Shown: positions 1 through 9,294, counted from the stretch's first letter. The stretch is DNA of 64,000 bases from Candidatus Kryptonium sp. (GCA_025060635.1 JANXBN010000006.1:92663-156662), one strand, 5' to 3'. The notes: generated from the letters alone by a model not told the origin. Numbers and translations: made by a program.

Positions 1-64
1 ACATTCAACTCCGACGAAATTGCATTTTCAAGTTCAAATTTTTAATTTAAAATAAAAATCGCAA

Positions 65-703
65 ATGTTGATGGGAAATAATCTGTTGGTTGTCAATCAT
101 CCGCTCATCAAACGAGACCTCACATATCTTCGGGATAAGAACACGCCGAGCTCGGTATTTAGAAGCATTTTACATCGTTTGACTTCTCTTATGGCTTTTG
201 AAGTAACCAAAGACCTTGAACTCTCAAGCAGAGATGTGGAAACACCTCTTGAAGTTACACAAGGTCATGTTCTTAAAGACGAAGTTGTCCTTGTGCCAAT
301 TTTAAGGGCTGGGCTTGGAATGGTTGACGCATTTCTTGAGCTAATCCCAGAGGCAAAGGTTGGACATATCGGGTTGTATCGTGATGAAGAAACATTAAAA
401 CCTGTTGATTATTACTTTAAATTTCCCAAGAACATTGATAAAAGCGTTGTTATAATCCTTGATCCTATGCTTGCAACGGGCGGAAGCATTTGCGCAGCAA
501 TTTCTTATCTTAAGGAAAGAGGCGCAAACAGAATCAAAGTTGTAAGTTTGATCGCTGCACCAGAGGGAATTAATAAGTTGACAACCGAGCATCCGGATGT
601 TCAAGTTTATATTGCTGTCCTTGATAGACAACTTAATCAAAGAGGATTTATTCTTCCAGGACTTGGCGACGCCGGAGATAGAATTTTTGGAACGGAAAAC
701 TAA
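65..703 (+). CDS. upp: Uracil phosphoribosyltransferase
   Basis: Salvages uracil with PRPP to give UMP in the cytosol. The 212-residue product has the family's usual length (about 208-210). Seen: RAGLGM near residue 81, the PRPP-binding loop LDPMLATGGS at 132-141, and the uracil-binding end GDAGDRIFGT at 201-210. The ATG at 65 has no clear ribosome-binding site; the ATG at 71 is an equally possible start two codons later. The first 64 bases of the window hold only A/T-rich leader sequence and no recognisable gene. A permease gene follows 15 bases downstream. Confidence 0.96.
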   Translation: MLMGNNLLVVNHPLIKRDLTYLRDKNTPSSVFRSILHRLTSLMAFEVTKDLELSSRDVETPLEVTQGHVLKDEVVLVPILRAGLGMVDAFLELIPEAKVGHIGLYRDEETLKPVDYYFKFPKNIDKSVVIILDPMLATGGSICAAISYLKERGANRIKVVSLIAAPEGINKLTTEHPDVQVYIAVLDRQLNQRGFILPGLGDAGDRIFGTEN

Positions 704-718
704 TTTTGAGTTTGTGGA

Positions 719-1720
719 TTGAAACTGAGAAAGTTGATTTATTATACATCTATTCTCATTCCTTTGCTTGTTTTGATGTTTTCAATTTCAATTTCAATTG
801 GGGTTTCGGAAAGCGGGGTTAAATTTGAATTGGATAGGATTTTTAATTTTTTTCTTGGTCGTGCGGATGAAATTGATAAAGTCATAATTTTCCAAATTCG
901 TTTTCCGAGGGTTTTAACATCTATTTTCGCTGGGGGAGGTCTTGCCATCGCTGGAGCGATATTACAAGCAATAATACGAAATCCGCTTGCAGAGCCATAT
1001 ATACTTGGGATCTCAAGTGGTTCTGCTTTCGGCGCGGTTGTGTCAATAGCTTTGATAGGTTCATTTTCATTTACTTTCACACCGATTTTAGCTTTAGCTG
1101 GTTCTCTTTTTGTCACTTTGCTTGTTTATTTTCTCGGGAAGAAAAGAGGAATGATTGATATAAATACGATGTTGTTAAGCGGGATAATGACGGGTTCTTT
1201 CTTTTCGGCTCTGATTTTATTAATAATAACTTTGTCTGGTGAGTCAGTTAAAAATGTTTTGTTTTGGTTGCTTGGGAATCTTGCGAATGTAAATTTGAGT
1301 CAATCAATTTTAATTTCTATTGTCGTGTTAATTTTTTCAGTTTTAACTTTCGTTTATGCGTACCGTCTTAATTTGCTTGCGGTTGGTGAGGAGATAGCTA
1401 CTCAACTTGGTATTGATGCTGAACTGACGAAGAAATCGGCATATTTTGTCGCTTCAATTTTAACTGCTGTCGTTGTTTCAGTAACGGGAATAATTGGTTT
1501 CGTTGGGCTTGTTGTCCCGCATATATGTCGCAGGATCTTTGGTGTTGATTATAGAATTTTGGTACCGACATCGTTTTTCTCTGGGGCTATAATTTTACTT
1601 TTTGCTGATATAGTTGCTCGCGTTGCCTTGTATCCGAATGAGATCCCGATTGGCACTGTCACAGCTCTTTTCGGTGCGCCATTTTTCATTTATCTTTTGA
1701 AAAAAGAAAAGAAGGTTTAA
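719..1720 (+). CDS. FecCD-family ABC transporter permease (iron-siderophore / heme / cobalamin type)
   Basis: Integral membrane subunit of an importer for a metal chelate or corrinoid. The 333 residues are very hydrophobic, with about ten membrane segments. Seen: the FecCD signature RFPRVL near 61, GAILQAIIRNPLAEP at 79-93, and FVGLVVPH at 261-268, the region that contacts the ATPase. The start is a TTG at 719; no better start lies nearby. The partner ATPase and substrate-binding protein are absent: upp lies before it and a LOG gene 2 bases after it. The substrate cannot be read from the sequence. The neighbours do not suggest a dedicated operon, so its partners must be encoded elsewhere. Confidence 0.88.
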   Translation: MKLRKLIYYTSILIPLLVLMFSISISIGVSESGVKFELDRIFNFFLGRADEIDKVIIFQIRFPRVLTSIFAGGGLAIAGAILQAIIRNPLAEPYILGISSGSAFGAVVSIALIGSFSFTFTPILALAGSLFVTLLVYFLGKKRGMIDINTMLLSGIMTGSFFSALILLIITLSGESVKNVLFWLLGNLANVNLSQSILISIVVLIFSVLTFVYAYRLNLLAVGEEIATQLGIDAELTKKSAYFVASILTAVVVSVTGIIGFVGLVVPHICRRIFGVDYRILVPTSFFSGAIILLFADIVARVALYPNEIPIGTVTALFGAPFFIYLLKKEKKV

Positions 1721-1722
1721 AA

Positions 1723-2256
1723 ATGAGAGAAAAAGTCATAACTATCTTCGGAAGTTCAAAACCAGTTGAAGGGGAAGAGGATTACGAATTTGCACGAAAA
1801 CTTGGATACGAGCTCGGTAAAATTGGCTTTGCTATTTGCAATGGCGGTTATAGCGGGATAATGGAGGCAACTGCAAGAGGTGCGAAGGAAGCAGGAGCTA
1901 AAACAATTGGGGTTACAGTTGCAACTTTTGAAGGTCCGGCAAATAAATGGATAGATGAGGAGATAGAAACGAAAAGTTTATTTGAACGATTGAAAATTTT
2001 GATTGAAAAAGGCGATGGGTATATTGTTTTAAGAGGTGGGACTGGCACAATGGTGGAGCTTTCGCTTGTGTGGGAAATGATGAATAAAGGTTTGATATAT
2101 CCAAAGCCGTTTGTTGCTGTTAACTTTTGGACACCAATTATTGAGGTAATCTCGGAACAATTAAGAATTGAATCACGAGAGAACGCAACTAAATTTATCA
2201 AGATCTTAAGCGATGTTGACGAGATCGTCAAATATATCAAAGATCAATTGTTATAG
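1723..2256 (+). CDS. LOG-family protein (Rossmann-like nucleotide phosphoribohydrolase family)
   Basis: The 177-residue protein belongs to the LOG / 'lysine decarboxylase-like' family, whose characterised members hydrolyse cytokinin nucleotides or other nucleoside 5'-monophosphates. Seen: GGYSGIMEA at 41-49 and RGGTGTMVE at 104-112, corresponding to the family motif PGGxGTxxE with Pro replaced by Arg. This Pro-to-Arg change also occurs in poorly characterised family members. It starts 2 bases after the permease stop, so co-transcription is likely, but no functional link is obvious. The physiological substrate is unknown. Confidence 0.85.
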   Translation: MREKVITIFGSSKPVEGEEDYEFARKLGYELGKIGFAICNGGYSGIMEATARGAKEAGAKTIGVTVATFEGPANKWIDEEIETKSLFERLKILIEKGDGYIVLRGGTGTMVELSLVWEMMNKGLIYPKPFVAVNFWTPIIEVISEQLRIESRENATKFIKILSDVDEIVKYIKDQLL

Positions 2257-2280
2257 CGATGCCGAAAGTTGCTTTGGTAA

Positions 2281-2309
2281 TTGAAAATAACGAATTCATT
2301 TTTTATATT
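2281..2309 (+). promoter_or_regulatory. Candidate sigma70-like promoter for the sugar nucleotidyltransferase gene
   Basis: TTGAAA at 2281-2286, a 17-base spacer and TATATT at 2304-2309, ending 35 bases before the ATG at 2345. It lies in the 88-base gap after the LOG gene. Spacing and A/T-rich surroundings fit a housekeeping promoter; this is pattern-based only. Confidence 0.45.
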
Positions 2310-2344
2310 AGAGCGAACATAAACTAAAAAATGGGTCTTTAACA

Positions 2345-3340
2345 ATGAAAGCAATTATCCCAGTTGCAGGAATAGGAACAAGGTTGCGTCCGCATACATA
2401 TACGCAACCGAAGGTTTTGTTAAATGTGGCTGGAAAACCGATACTTGGTCACATACTTGATAAGCTTGTTGAAAACTCAATAAATGATATCGTGCTTGTG
2501 ATTGGATATCTTGGTGAGAAAGTGAAAATCTATGCTGAATCAAACTATCCAAATGTAAGATTTGAATTCGTTGAGCAAAAGGAGACACTTGGGCTTGGTC
2601 ACGCAATTTATCTTGCGCGAGATCTTTTTGAGAACGAAGATGAAGTTTTAATAATTCTCGGAGATACAATTTTTGATTTTGATCTCTCAAAATTTCTAAA
2701 AAGCAAATTTACAACGCTTGGTGTTAAGACAGTTGAAGATCCAAGAAGGTTTGGAGTTGTGATTCTTGATGGGGATAATTTCGCTAAAAAACTTATAGAA
2801 AAGCCATCTCAACCGGAGAGCAATCTTGCGATCGTCGGAATTTATTTGATTAGAAATCCAAAACTTTTAAAGGAAGCGCTTGAAGAGGTTGTAAAAGGAG
2901 AAATAAAAACCAAGGGGGAATATCAACTTACCGACGCGCTTCAGATTATGGTAAATAAGGGTGAAAAGATAACTGTTTTTGAGATAGATGGATGGTATGA
3001 TTGTGGCAAACCGGAAACGCTTCTTGAGACGAACAGATTTTTGCTTGAGAAAAACGGAACAAGCTTGAAAAAACTCGGTAAATTTGAGAATGTTTTGATA
3101 ATTCCGCCAGTTTACATCGCGCCAACGAGTAGAATTGAAAATTCAATCATAGGACCATATACGACGATTTCAGATGGCGTTGAAATTTCATCTTCAATCA
3201 TAAGAAATTCAATCATAGGTGATGACGCGAAAATTCAAAATGCTCTTCTTGATTCTTCAATCATTGGTCTTGGAGCTATCGTCAAGGGGGATTATAAGAA
3301 AATTAACATTGGGGATTCATCAGAGGTTGAGTTTTATTGA
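2345..3340 (+). CDS. Sugar-1-phosphate nucleotidyltransferase (RmlA/GlmU-N type) with C-terminal beta-helix repeats
   Basis: Activates a sugar 1-phosphate with an NTP for cell-surface polysaccharide synthesis. Residues 1-235 form the nucleotidyltransferase domain: PVAGIGTRLRPHT at 6-18 is the NTP-binding signature, followed by QPKVLL and the metal-binding LGDTIFDFD. Residues 250-331 contain isoleucine-rich hexapeptide-like repeats (IENSIIG, ISSSIIR, NSIIGDDA) expected to fold as a left-handed beta-helix. This layout is that of 'long' glucose-1-phosphate thymidylyl/uridylyltransferases rather than short RmlA. The sugar and nucleotide are not readable. metK follows 32 bases later. Confidence 0.87.
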   Translation: MKAIIPVAGIGTRLRPHTYTQPKVLLNVAGKPILGHILDKLVENSINDIVLVIGYLGEKVKIYAESNYPNVRFEFVEQKETLGLGHAIYLARDLFENEDEVLIILGDTIFDFDLSKFLKSKFTTLGVKTVEDPRRFGVVILDGDNFAKKLIEKPSQPESNLAIVGIYLIRNPKLLKEALEEVVKGEIKTKGEYQLTDALQIMVNKGEKITVFEIDGWYDCGKPETLLETNRFLLEKNGTSLKKLGKFENVLIIPPVYIAPTSRIENSIIGPYTTISDGVEISSSIIRNSIIGDDAKIQNALLDSSIIGLGAIVKGDYKKINIGDSSEVEFY

Positions 3341-3372
3341 AAAACTAAAACTTAAACAAATTAGGAGAGTAA

Positions 3373-4542
3373 ATGGGAAGGCTATTCACCTCTGAATCAG
3401 TTGCCGAAGGACATCCAGACAAAATCTGCGATCAAATTTCCGATGCAGTTCTTGATGCCTTTCTTATGCATTATCCCGAGGCAAGGGTCGCTTGTGAGGT
3501 ATTTGTGACAACAGGGCTCGTTGTAATAGGTGGTGAAATTAAAGCTCCCGAAGAGGTAAGGGCAAAAGTTAATTTTGACGAAATCGCAAGAGATGTCATT
3601 AAAGACATAGGTTATGATAAATCAGAATATCAATTTGATTACCGCTCCTGCGGAGTTATAGTCACAGTCAAATCTCAATCACCTGACATAGCCAGGGGAG
3701 TTGATAAAGGTGGGGCAGGTGATCAAGGAATGATGTTTGGCTATGCTTGCCGAGAAACACCAGAACTTATGCCAATGCCCATCATGTTTGCACATAAATT
3801 AATGAAACGGCTTGCTTATGTCAGGAAGAAAACTAATCTAATGCCATATCTAAGACCCGATGGTAAATGCCAAGTTACGATTGAGTATGACAATACTGGT
3901 AAACCCGTCAGAGTTGATACGATAGTTTTTTCAGTTCAACATGATGAAAGGTATAAAGGGAAAAAGTTAACATCAAAAGATATAGCTGAGGACCTCAAAG
4001 AATTCGTTATAAAAGAGGTTATCCCAGAGGAATATCTGGATAAAAAGACGAAGTATCACATCAACCCAACGGGTTCATTTGTGATTGGTGGTCCTCACGG
4101 TGATACGGGGCTTACTGGTAGAAAAATAATAGTTGATACATACGGCGGAAAAGCACCGCACGGTGGCGGTTGTTTTTCAGGCAAAGATCCAACAAAGGTT
4201 GATAGAAGCGCAGCTTACGAAATGAGACACATTGCGAAAAATATCGTTGCTTCTGGGCTAGCTGATGAATGTTTGATTCAAGTTGCCTACGCAATAGGCG
4301 TTGCGAAACCAGTTGCAATCTATGTTGACACGAAGGGAACGGGCAAAGTCCCAGATAATATGATAGCTGATTTCATCATGCAAAACTTTGACCTTTCTCC
4401 GAGAGGAATAATTGACAGATTGAAGCTTCAAAGACCAATCTACCGAAAAACCGCTGTCTACGGACATTTCGGAAGAAATGAACCTGAATTCACTTGGGAG
4501 AAACTTGACTATGTCCCTATGTTCAAAGAACTCTTGAAATAG
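3373..4542 (+). CDS. metK: S-adenosylmethionine synthase
   Basis: Makes SAM from methionine and ATP. The 389 residues match the family length. Seen: GHPDK at 13-17 (ATP site), the signature [12 protein letters not shown] near residue 115, and the glycine-rich loop [16 protein letters not shown] near residue 264. The start is well placed, with AGGAGAG a few bases upstream of the ATG. It is followed by ahcY after 43 bases; together they form the SAM-making and SAH-recycling halves of the activated methyl cycle. No SAM riboswitch fits in the 32-base leader. Confidence 0.98.
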   Translation: MGRLFTSESVAEGHPDKICDQISDAVLDAFLMHYPEARVACEVFVTTGLVVIGGEIKAPEEVRAKVNFDEIARDVIKDIGYDKSEYQFDYRSCGVIVTVKSQSPDIARGVDKGGAGDQGMMFGYACRETPELMPMPIMFAHKLMKRLAYVRKKTNLMPYLRPDGKCQVTIEYDNTGKPVRVDTIVFSVQHDERYKGKKLTSKDIAEDLKEFVIKEVIPEEYLDKKTKYHINPTGSFVIGGPHGDTGLTGRKIIVDTYGGKAPHGGGCFSGKDPTKVDRSAAYEMRHIAKNIVASGLADECLIQVAYAIGVAKPVAIYVDTKGTGKVPDNMIADFIMQNFDLSPRGIIDRLKLQRPIYRKTAVYGHFGRNEPEFTWEKLDYVPMFKELLK

Positions 4543-4585
4543 ATTCAAATAAAACTCAAAAACAAAATAAGGAGAACCTTTTAAC

Positions 4586-5863
4586 ATGGATGAACTAAAA
4601 GGCGTCTATAAAGTCAGAGATCTATCATTAGCAGAGGAAGGATTCAAGCAAATACGGTGGGCTGAAAGTAGAATGCCTGTTATGATGGCTTTGAGGGAAA
4701 AATACAAAAAAACAAAACCCTTTAAAGGATTTAGAATTGCAGGATGCCTTCATGTAACGAAGGAAACAGCAGTTTTGGTTAAAACCTTTGTTGAGTGCGG
4801 AGCAGAAGTTAGTTGGAGCGGATGTAATCCTCTATCAACTCAAGATACAATAGCTGCAGCACTTGCAAAAGAGGGGATTTCAATTTTCGCATGGAATGGG
4901 ATGAGCGTTGAAGAATTTTATTGGGCAATTGAACAAACGCTTCATATAAAACCGAATTTAACACTTGACGACGGAGCTGACCTAATTTTCACAATTCACA
5001 GCAAACACCCAGAACTTATCCCGGACATAATCGGTGGAACAGAGGAAACAACAACAGGCGTGAAAAGATTAAGAGCGATGGCAGAAGCAGGAGCTTTGAA
5101 GTACCCAATCATAGCTGTTAATGACGCAGAAACGAAGTGGGATTTTGATAATGTATATGGAACTGGACAGTCAACTCTTGACGGAATTTTAAGAGCAACA
5201 AGCATTTTAATTGCTGGTAAAACTGTTGTTGTCGCCGGATATGGACACTGCGGGAAAGGAGTTGCAATGAGAGCAAGAGGTCTTGGTGCAAATGTGATCG
5301 TTACGGAAGTTAGACCAATTGCAGCGTTGAAAGCCGTGCTTGATGGTTTTACAGTTATGCCAATGAAGGAAGCTGCAAAAGTCGGAGATGTTTTCATAAC
5401 TGCTACGGGGGTGAAAGATGTTATAACTGAAGAACATTTTAAAGTTATGAAAGATGGCGCCATAGTTTGCAACACTGGACATTACGATGTTGAGGTAAAT
5501 CTTGTCCATTTAAAAAAGATGGCAAAAAGCATAAAAGAAATTAGAAACCATGTTGAAGAGTATCTTTTGAAGGATGGCAGAAGAATTTTTGTCCTCGCAA
5601 AGGGTCGCCTTGTAAACCTTGTCGCAGCAGAAGGTCATCCTTCCGAAGTTATGGATATGTCATTTGCAAATCAATTTATGGCTCAACTTAAACTTGTTGA
5701 AATGTTTAAAAAAGGCAAAAAGCTTGAACCGAAAGTTTATGATATTCCTCCCGAACAGGACGAAGAAATTGCGGAACTTAAATTGAAAACGATGGGTATA
5801 AAAATTGATAAGCTAACGAAGGAACAAAAAGCATATATAAAAGATTACAGCGCCGGAACTTGA
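4586..5863 (+). CDS. ahcY: Adenosylhomocysteinase
   Basis: Hydrolyses S-adenosylhomocysteine to adenosine and homocysteine, relieving product inhibition of methyltransferases. The 425-residue product has the compact prokaryotic length. Seen: GCLHVTKETAVL near the N-terminus, EETTTGVKRL, and the NAD-binding loop GYGHCGKG near residue 212. The C-terminus contains the Lys/Tyr-rich tail typical of the family. AAGGAG sits about 10 bases before the ATG. It pairs with metK just upstream. Confidence 0.97.
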   Translation: MDELKGVYKVRDLSLAEEGFKQIRWAESRMPVMMALREKYKKTKPFKGFRIAGCLHVTKETAVLVKTFVECGAEVSWSGCNPLSTQDTIAAALAKEGISIFAWNGMSVEEFYWAIEQTLHIKPNLTLDDGADLIFTIHSKHPELIPDIIGGTEETTTGVKRLRAMAEAGALKYPIIAVNDAETKWDFDNVYGTGQSTLDGILRATSILIAGKTVVVAGYGHCGKGVAMRARGLGANVIVTEVRPIAALKAVLDGFTVMPMKEAAKVGDVFITATGVKDVITEEHFKVMKDGAIVCNTGHYDVEVNLVHLKKMAKSIKEIRNHVEEYLLKDGRRIFVLAKGRLVNLVAAEGHPSEVMDMSFANQFMAQLKLVEMFKKGKKLEPKVYDIPPEQDEEIAELKLKTMGIKIDKLTKEQKAYIKDYSAGT

Positions 5864-5876
5864 ATTATCTTTGATC

Positions 5877-5911
5877 AGGGCGAGGGAATTTAAATTCACC
5901 TCGCCCTCTTA
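5877..5911 (+). terminator. Possible terminator hairpin after ahcY
   Basis: AGGGCGAGG at 5877-5885 pairs with CCTCGCCCT at 5899-5907, and the loop itself contains the palindrome GAATTTAAATTC, giving a long near-perfect hairpin. Only a short T-rich stretch (TCTT) follows, so Rho-independent termination is probable but imperfect. It separates ahcY from the convergent dipeptidase gene. Confidence 0.55.
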
Positions 5912-5952
5912 AAAAATCTCAAAATGTGGGGAAATTGTAAGGCAGGGTAAAA

Positions 5953-6606
5953 TCACTTCGTTATTTTAGATTTTCTATCTTTAACGAGTTCTTCCAATGG
6001 GATGTCAAGAATTGAAAATCTTTCCCATCCTTCGGAATCAAAATGCCACCACTCGGTTGGAAGTGGGATGAAACCATATTTTTTCATCACATCTTCAAGG
6101 AGTTTTCTATTTTTTATAACTGTATCTGGCAAGTTATAATAATCTCGGTGTGCCTTTTCGGAGAAATCGTCATATTTTGTCGGCATTGGCAATTCCTTGC
6201 CTGATGAATCAACGAGAGTTAAATCAACAGCGCAACCGCGATTATGTCTTGAACCTTTAGCTGGATTTGCAACATATCTTTCGTCTGGGACGATTGACCA
6301 CAGAATTTTCTGAACCGAAAGTGGGCGATAACAATCCCAAACTTTTAATCCGAGCCCAAATTTTTCAAGCTCTCGTTGAACTGAATCAAGTTTAAGCGCT
6401 ACAAACTTTCTCAAAAAGCATCTTGAAACAGTGTAAAGTTTTCTTCCAGTAAAGTTGTCATCGGTTGCGTATTTTATTTCAACAAATATCCTCGGGTTAA
6501 TTTTTTGTATATCAACAAGAACTGTATCTTCTGGTGAAAACTGCGCTACGGAATTTTGAGCAAAGAGAAGAAAGAAGGCAAAGAGTAATAAGATTTGAAC
6601 CTTCAT
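5953..6606 (-). CDS. ddpX: D-alanyl-D-alanine dipeptidase, VanX/DdpX family (peptidase M15D), exported
   Basis: Zinc dipeptidase that cleaves D-Ala-D-Ala; outside vancomycin-resistance clusters such enzymes are thought to recycle cell-wall dipeptide. The 217 residues begin with a signal peptide (about 1-22, ending SVAQ), so it acts in the envelope. Seen zinc and catalytic residues: SRHNRGCAVD with His121 and Asp128, then EWWHFD with Glu185 and His188, and YRP with Arg94. Its ATG overlaps the yidC stop by 4 bases (ATGA), so it is translationally coupled to yidC as the last gene of the rpmH operon. That position is unusual. No vanH or vanA homologue is nearby, so resistance is not implied. Confidence 0.9.
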   Translation of the reverse strand: MKVQILLLFAFFLLFAQNSVAQFSPEDTVLVDIQKINPRIFVEIKYATDDNFTGRKLYTVSRCFLRKFVALKLDSVQRELEKFGLGLKVWDCYRPLSVQKILWSIVPDERYVANPAKGSRHNRGCAVDLTLVDSSGKELPMPTKYDDFSEKAHRDYYNLPDTVIKNRKLLEDVMKKYGFIPLPTEWWHFDSEGWERFSILDIPLEELVKDRKSKITK

Positions 6607-8396
6607 TTCTTGGATTTCTTCTTTTTTGCTCCTGTTAACTCGCTCATCGTTGGGATATCAAACTTTCTAAAGATTCCACCTTTGAAAGGCCTCTTCTTAT
6701 CTTGCGCTGGTTTTAGCTCAACTTTAGTGTATTTATTTATATACCACTGGTGCAGTATTGATAGCACATTGAACACAAAGTAATACAAGTTAAGTCCAGA
6801 TGGCAGGCTGTTAAATATCAAGAAGAAAATTATCGTCATTATGGTCGCAGTTACTCTTTGTCTCTTGTCTATTGTAGCCGACGACATCCATTGCTGAATT
6901 AGCATAGTTATAGCCATTAACAAGGCAAGACCGCTTATCTGATTAACTCCAAAGATCGGAATATAAAAGGGTAGTTTTAGAATTGTGTCTGGAATTGAAA
7001 GATCTTTTATCCAAAGTATAAATCCAGCCTGTCTTAATTCAATCGTGACGCGGAACAATGAGAAGAGAGCATAAAGAATTGGTAATTGTAAAAGCAATGG
7101 CCAGCATCCGCTGAAAGGATTGACACCATATTCACGATAAACTCTCATCACCTCTTGGTTAAGCTTCTGCGGGTTGTCTTTGTATTTTTCCTGCAACTCT
7201 TTCAAGATAGGTGCTATCGCCTGCATCTTTTTGATTGATTTCATCTGCGTTATGGTCAGCGGGGTAAGGAGAATTTTTATCACAATTGAGAAGATGATTA
7301 TCACAACTCCATAATTTGGTATAAACGAGTGCAGGAATGTAAAGAACGGGAGAAGAACATATTCAGCTATTGGTCTTATCAACCATCTCAAACCTAAACT
7401 AATCATCTCTTCAAGTCCGACGCCGTATGACTTCAAAATTTTATAATCAAGCGGACCGAGATAAACTGTGAAATGATTCTTCTGATAACTTTCGCCTCTA
7501 AATGGAATTTTTAAAGCAACTAAGTAATCTTCTTTAACTCCGTTATCAGGCAATGGGAAGCGTTCACCCTCAAGATATGCGCCGTCTGAATAGTCGTTTG
7601 ATATTATCGCTACCGCGAAATACTTATTGTGTGTCCCAACCCATCTTGTTGTCCCAGAGTAAGAGCGAGAAACTTTTTTGCCAAATTCGCTTGCATCTAT
7701 CGTCTCATAAACATCTCCAACTTTAGCGTATGCGCTGGCAAAATATGATTCCTCAACGCTGTTTTCTTCAGTTAGCTTTATCCCGTTCTCCCAAACGACT
7801 TGATATTCAAAATTTGCAATTATCTTCTCCATCTTTATGAACTCAACCTCCGTATCAAACGAGTATTTCCCGCTCTCAAAGATAAATTTTTTCACAATTT
7901 TGCTTGAGTCGTTAACATTGAGCACAAAGTCAATTTCTACTCTTTCATTTTTGCCTTTGATTACAAAGTTTTCCCAGTTTCTGGCTTTTGTATCAAAGTA
8001 AAGTTTTTTGGTGTTAATTATTTTACCATCTGTTGTCATGAAAAGAAGCGAGAAATCGCCACCCTTTTTCATTTCCACCAATTGGACAGGATATCCATCC
8101 CATGTCTTGAATTTTTTCAATTCAAACTTTTCAACTACGGCACCCTTTGATGAAATAACGCAAGTGTATAAGTCAGTTTCAACAAGTATTTTTTTCTCTT
8201 CCCCTTTTGAAAGATGAGAAAAATAAACTCCGAATGTATCGCTTTTCGCTTGATCTATTTTTTCTAATTCCTCTTTTGCTTTAAGCGTGTCTTTGACATT
8301 TTGCATTTGTTGGGGCACTCTTGGAGCATTATACCACATCCAAATCAGTAAAACAAGCGTAATTAAAATTATTCCAAGAAGGGCATTTCTATCCAT
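6603..8396 (-). CDS. yidC: Membrane protein insertase YidC
   Basis: Inserts proteins into the inner membrane, alone or with Sec. The 597 residues show an N-terminal membrane anchor (about 5-22), a large periplasmic beta-domain to about 350, then a conserved hydrophobic core of five segments including the region around PLLLQLPILYALFSLFR. The C-terminal tail is Lys-rich (GAKKKKSKK), fitting ribosome binding. It follows yidD by 23 bases in the classical rpmH-rnpA-yidD-yidC order. Confidence 0.97.
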   Translation of the reverse strand: MDRNALLGIILITLVLLIWMWYNAPRVPQQMQNVKDTLKAKEELEKIDQAKSDTFGVYFSHLSKGEEKKILVETDLYTCVISSKGAVVEKFELKKFKTWDGYPVQLVEMKKGGDFSLLFMTTDGKIINTKKLYFDTKARNWENFVIKGKNERVEIDFVLNVNDSSKIVKKFIFESGKYSFDTEVEFIKMEKIIANFEYQVVWENGIKLTEENSVEESYFASAYAKVGDVYETIDASEFGKKVSRSYSGTTRWVGTHNKYFAVAIISNDYSDGAYLEGERFPLPDNGVKEDYLVALKIPFRGESYQKNHFTVYLGPLDYKILKSYGVGLEEMISLGLRWLIRPIAEYVLLPFFTFLHSFIPNYGVVIIIFSIVIKILLTPLTITQMKSIKKMQAIAPILKELQEKYKDNPQKLNQEVMRVYREYGVNPFSGCWPLLLQLPILYALFSLFRVTIELRQAGFILWIKDLSIPDTILKLPFYIPIFGVNQISGLALLMAITMLIQQWMSSATIDKRQRVTATIMTIIFFLIFNSLPSGLNLYYFVFNVLSILHQWYINKYTKVELKPAQDKKRPFKGGIFRKFDIPTMSELTGAKKKKSKK

Positions 8397-8419
8397 TTTG
8401 AGATATCCTTTGTTTTATT

Positions 8420-8644
8420 TTAAGGAACTTCGTCAATTCCACCTGGATTAAATGGGTTGCACCTTATTATTCTTTTCGTTGAAAGCCAAAGACCTTTGAA
8501 AAATCCATATTTTGAAAACGCTTGTATTGAATATTCGGAACATGATGGATAAAACCTACAACTTGGCGGAAAGATCGGAGAAATAAAAAATTTGTAAATT
8601 TTGACAAGCAGTATTGCAAATTGCGTCAAAATATCACGCTTCAT
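8420..8644 (-). CDS. yidD: Membrane protein insertion efficiency factor YidD
   Basis: Small protein that assists YidC-dependent insertion. The 74 residues carry the family core [15 protein letters not shown] followed by [13 protein letters not shown], with the conserved cysteines. An amphipathic or hydrophobic N-terminus precedes it. The ATG overlaps the end of rnpA by 11 bases. Confidence 0.95.
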   Translation of the reverse strand: MKRDILTQFAILLVKIYKFFISPIFPPSCRFYPSCSEYSIQAFSKYGFFKGLWLSTKRIIRCNPFNPGGIDEVP

Positions 8645-9035
8645 TTATCATCTGCAAAATTTTTTCCATTGAGTGTGCAAAATCCCTTTCAACATCTGAG
8701 TATTTCAACTTTTTAAGCAATTCTTTCTCTCCGATAAATAACAAAACCAAGTCAATGGATTTGTTCTTCAAAGAGAGAAGGTCTATCAGCTTATGTTTAT
8801 TTAGCCGATAGACCTCTCTTAATAATCTTTTCGCTCTGTTTTTTAGAACGATCGGTTTTACTCTTTTTGATACCGCAAATGCTACTCTTGTTGTTATGTC
8901 TCTTGCTGGCAGGAGACGAAAGTAAATTTTAATTAAATTTCCAGCTATTGAGTTTGAATTTTTAAGTATCTCCGTTATCTCTTTGGGCTTCTTGATGATT
9001 TCTCTTTTCGGTAGCGTATATCTTTTAGCGTTCAT
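8634..9035 (-). CDS. rnpA: Ribonuclease P protein component
   Basis: Protein subunit of RNase P, which matures tRNA 5' ends. The 133 residues contain the family core [12 protein letters not shown] followed by [14 protein letters not shown], the RNA-binding RNR-like motif. I take the ATG at 9035; a GTG one codon earlier is possible. Either start lies inside the end of rpmH, overlapping it by 11-14 bases, and no separate Shine-Dalgarno is evident, so translation is probably coupled to rpmH. Confidence 0.94.
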   Translation of the reverse strand: MNAKRYTLPKREIIKKPKEITEILKNSNSIAGNLIKIYFRLLPARDITTRVAFAVSKRVKPIVLKNRAKRLLREVYRLNKHKLIDLLSLKNKSIDLVLLFIGEKELLKKLKYSDVERDFAHSMEKILQMINEA

Positions 9036-9171
9036 CACTTACAGTCAATTTCCATCTTCCTTTTGCTCTCCTTCTTGCGAGAATTTTTCTACCACTTTTT
9101 GTCTTCATCCTTGCTCTGAAGCCGTGCGTTCTGCGTCTTTTCGTGTTATGAGGTTGATATGTCCTTTTCAC
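9025..9171 (-). CDS. rpmH: 50S ribosomal protein L34
   Basis: A 48-residue, very basic protein starting [18 protein letters not shown] and ending [12 protein letters not shown], a clear L34. It begins with GTG at 9171, not ATG; GAGGA lies about 9 bases upstream on the reverse strand and supports this start. An out-of-frame ATG just upstream reaches a stop within a few codons. First gene of the rpmH-rnpA-yidD-yidC-ddpX operon. It is easily missed by ORF callers because it is short and starts with GTG. Confidence 0.95.
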   Translation of the reverse strand: MKRTYQPHNTKRRRTHGFRARMKTKSGRKILARRRAKGRWKLTVSDER

Positions 9172-9258
9172 CTTTCATCCTCATTTGTTTTGGAGATTTC
9201 AACTTTCCCGAAAATAAAGCAGGTTAAAAAACATTAGATTTCCACCATCAAATCTGAA

Positions 9259-9289
9259 CAAAAATACGAAAAATAAGCGAAAGAACAAA
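9259..9289 (-). promoter_or_regulatory. Candidate Bacteroidota-type promoter for the rpmH operon
   Basis: On the reverse strand, TTTG (9289-9286), 19 bases, then TATTTTTG (9266-9259). This matches the published Bacteroidota primary-sigma consensus TTTG-N19-TAnnTTTG exactly. It lies about 90 bases upstream of the rpmH GTG, in the gap after the THEP1 gene. Confidence 0.55.
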
Positions 9290-9294
9290 AACTT

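Noticed and set aside
3341..3372. SAM riboswitch before metK
   Set aside because: Only 32 bases separate metK from the previous gene, too few for any SAM riboswitch.
9172..9294. Replication origin beside rpmH
   Set aside because: dnaA is absent and no cluster of TTATCCACA-type boxes is seen; the gap is only about 120 bases.
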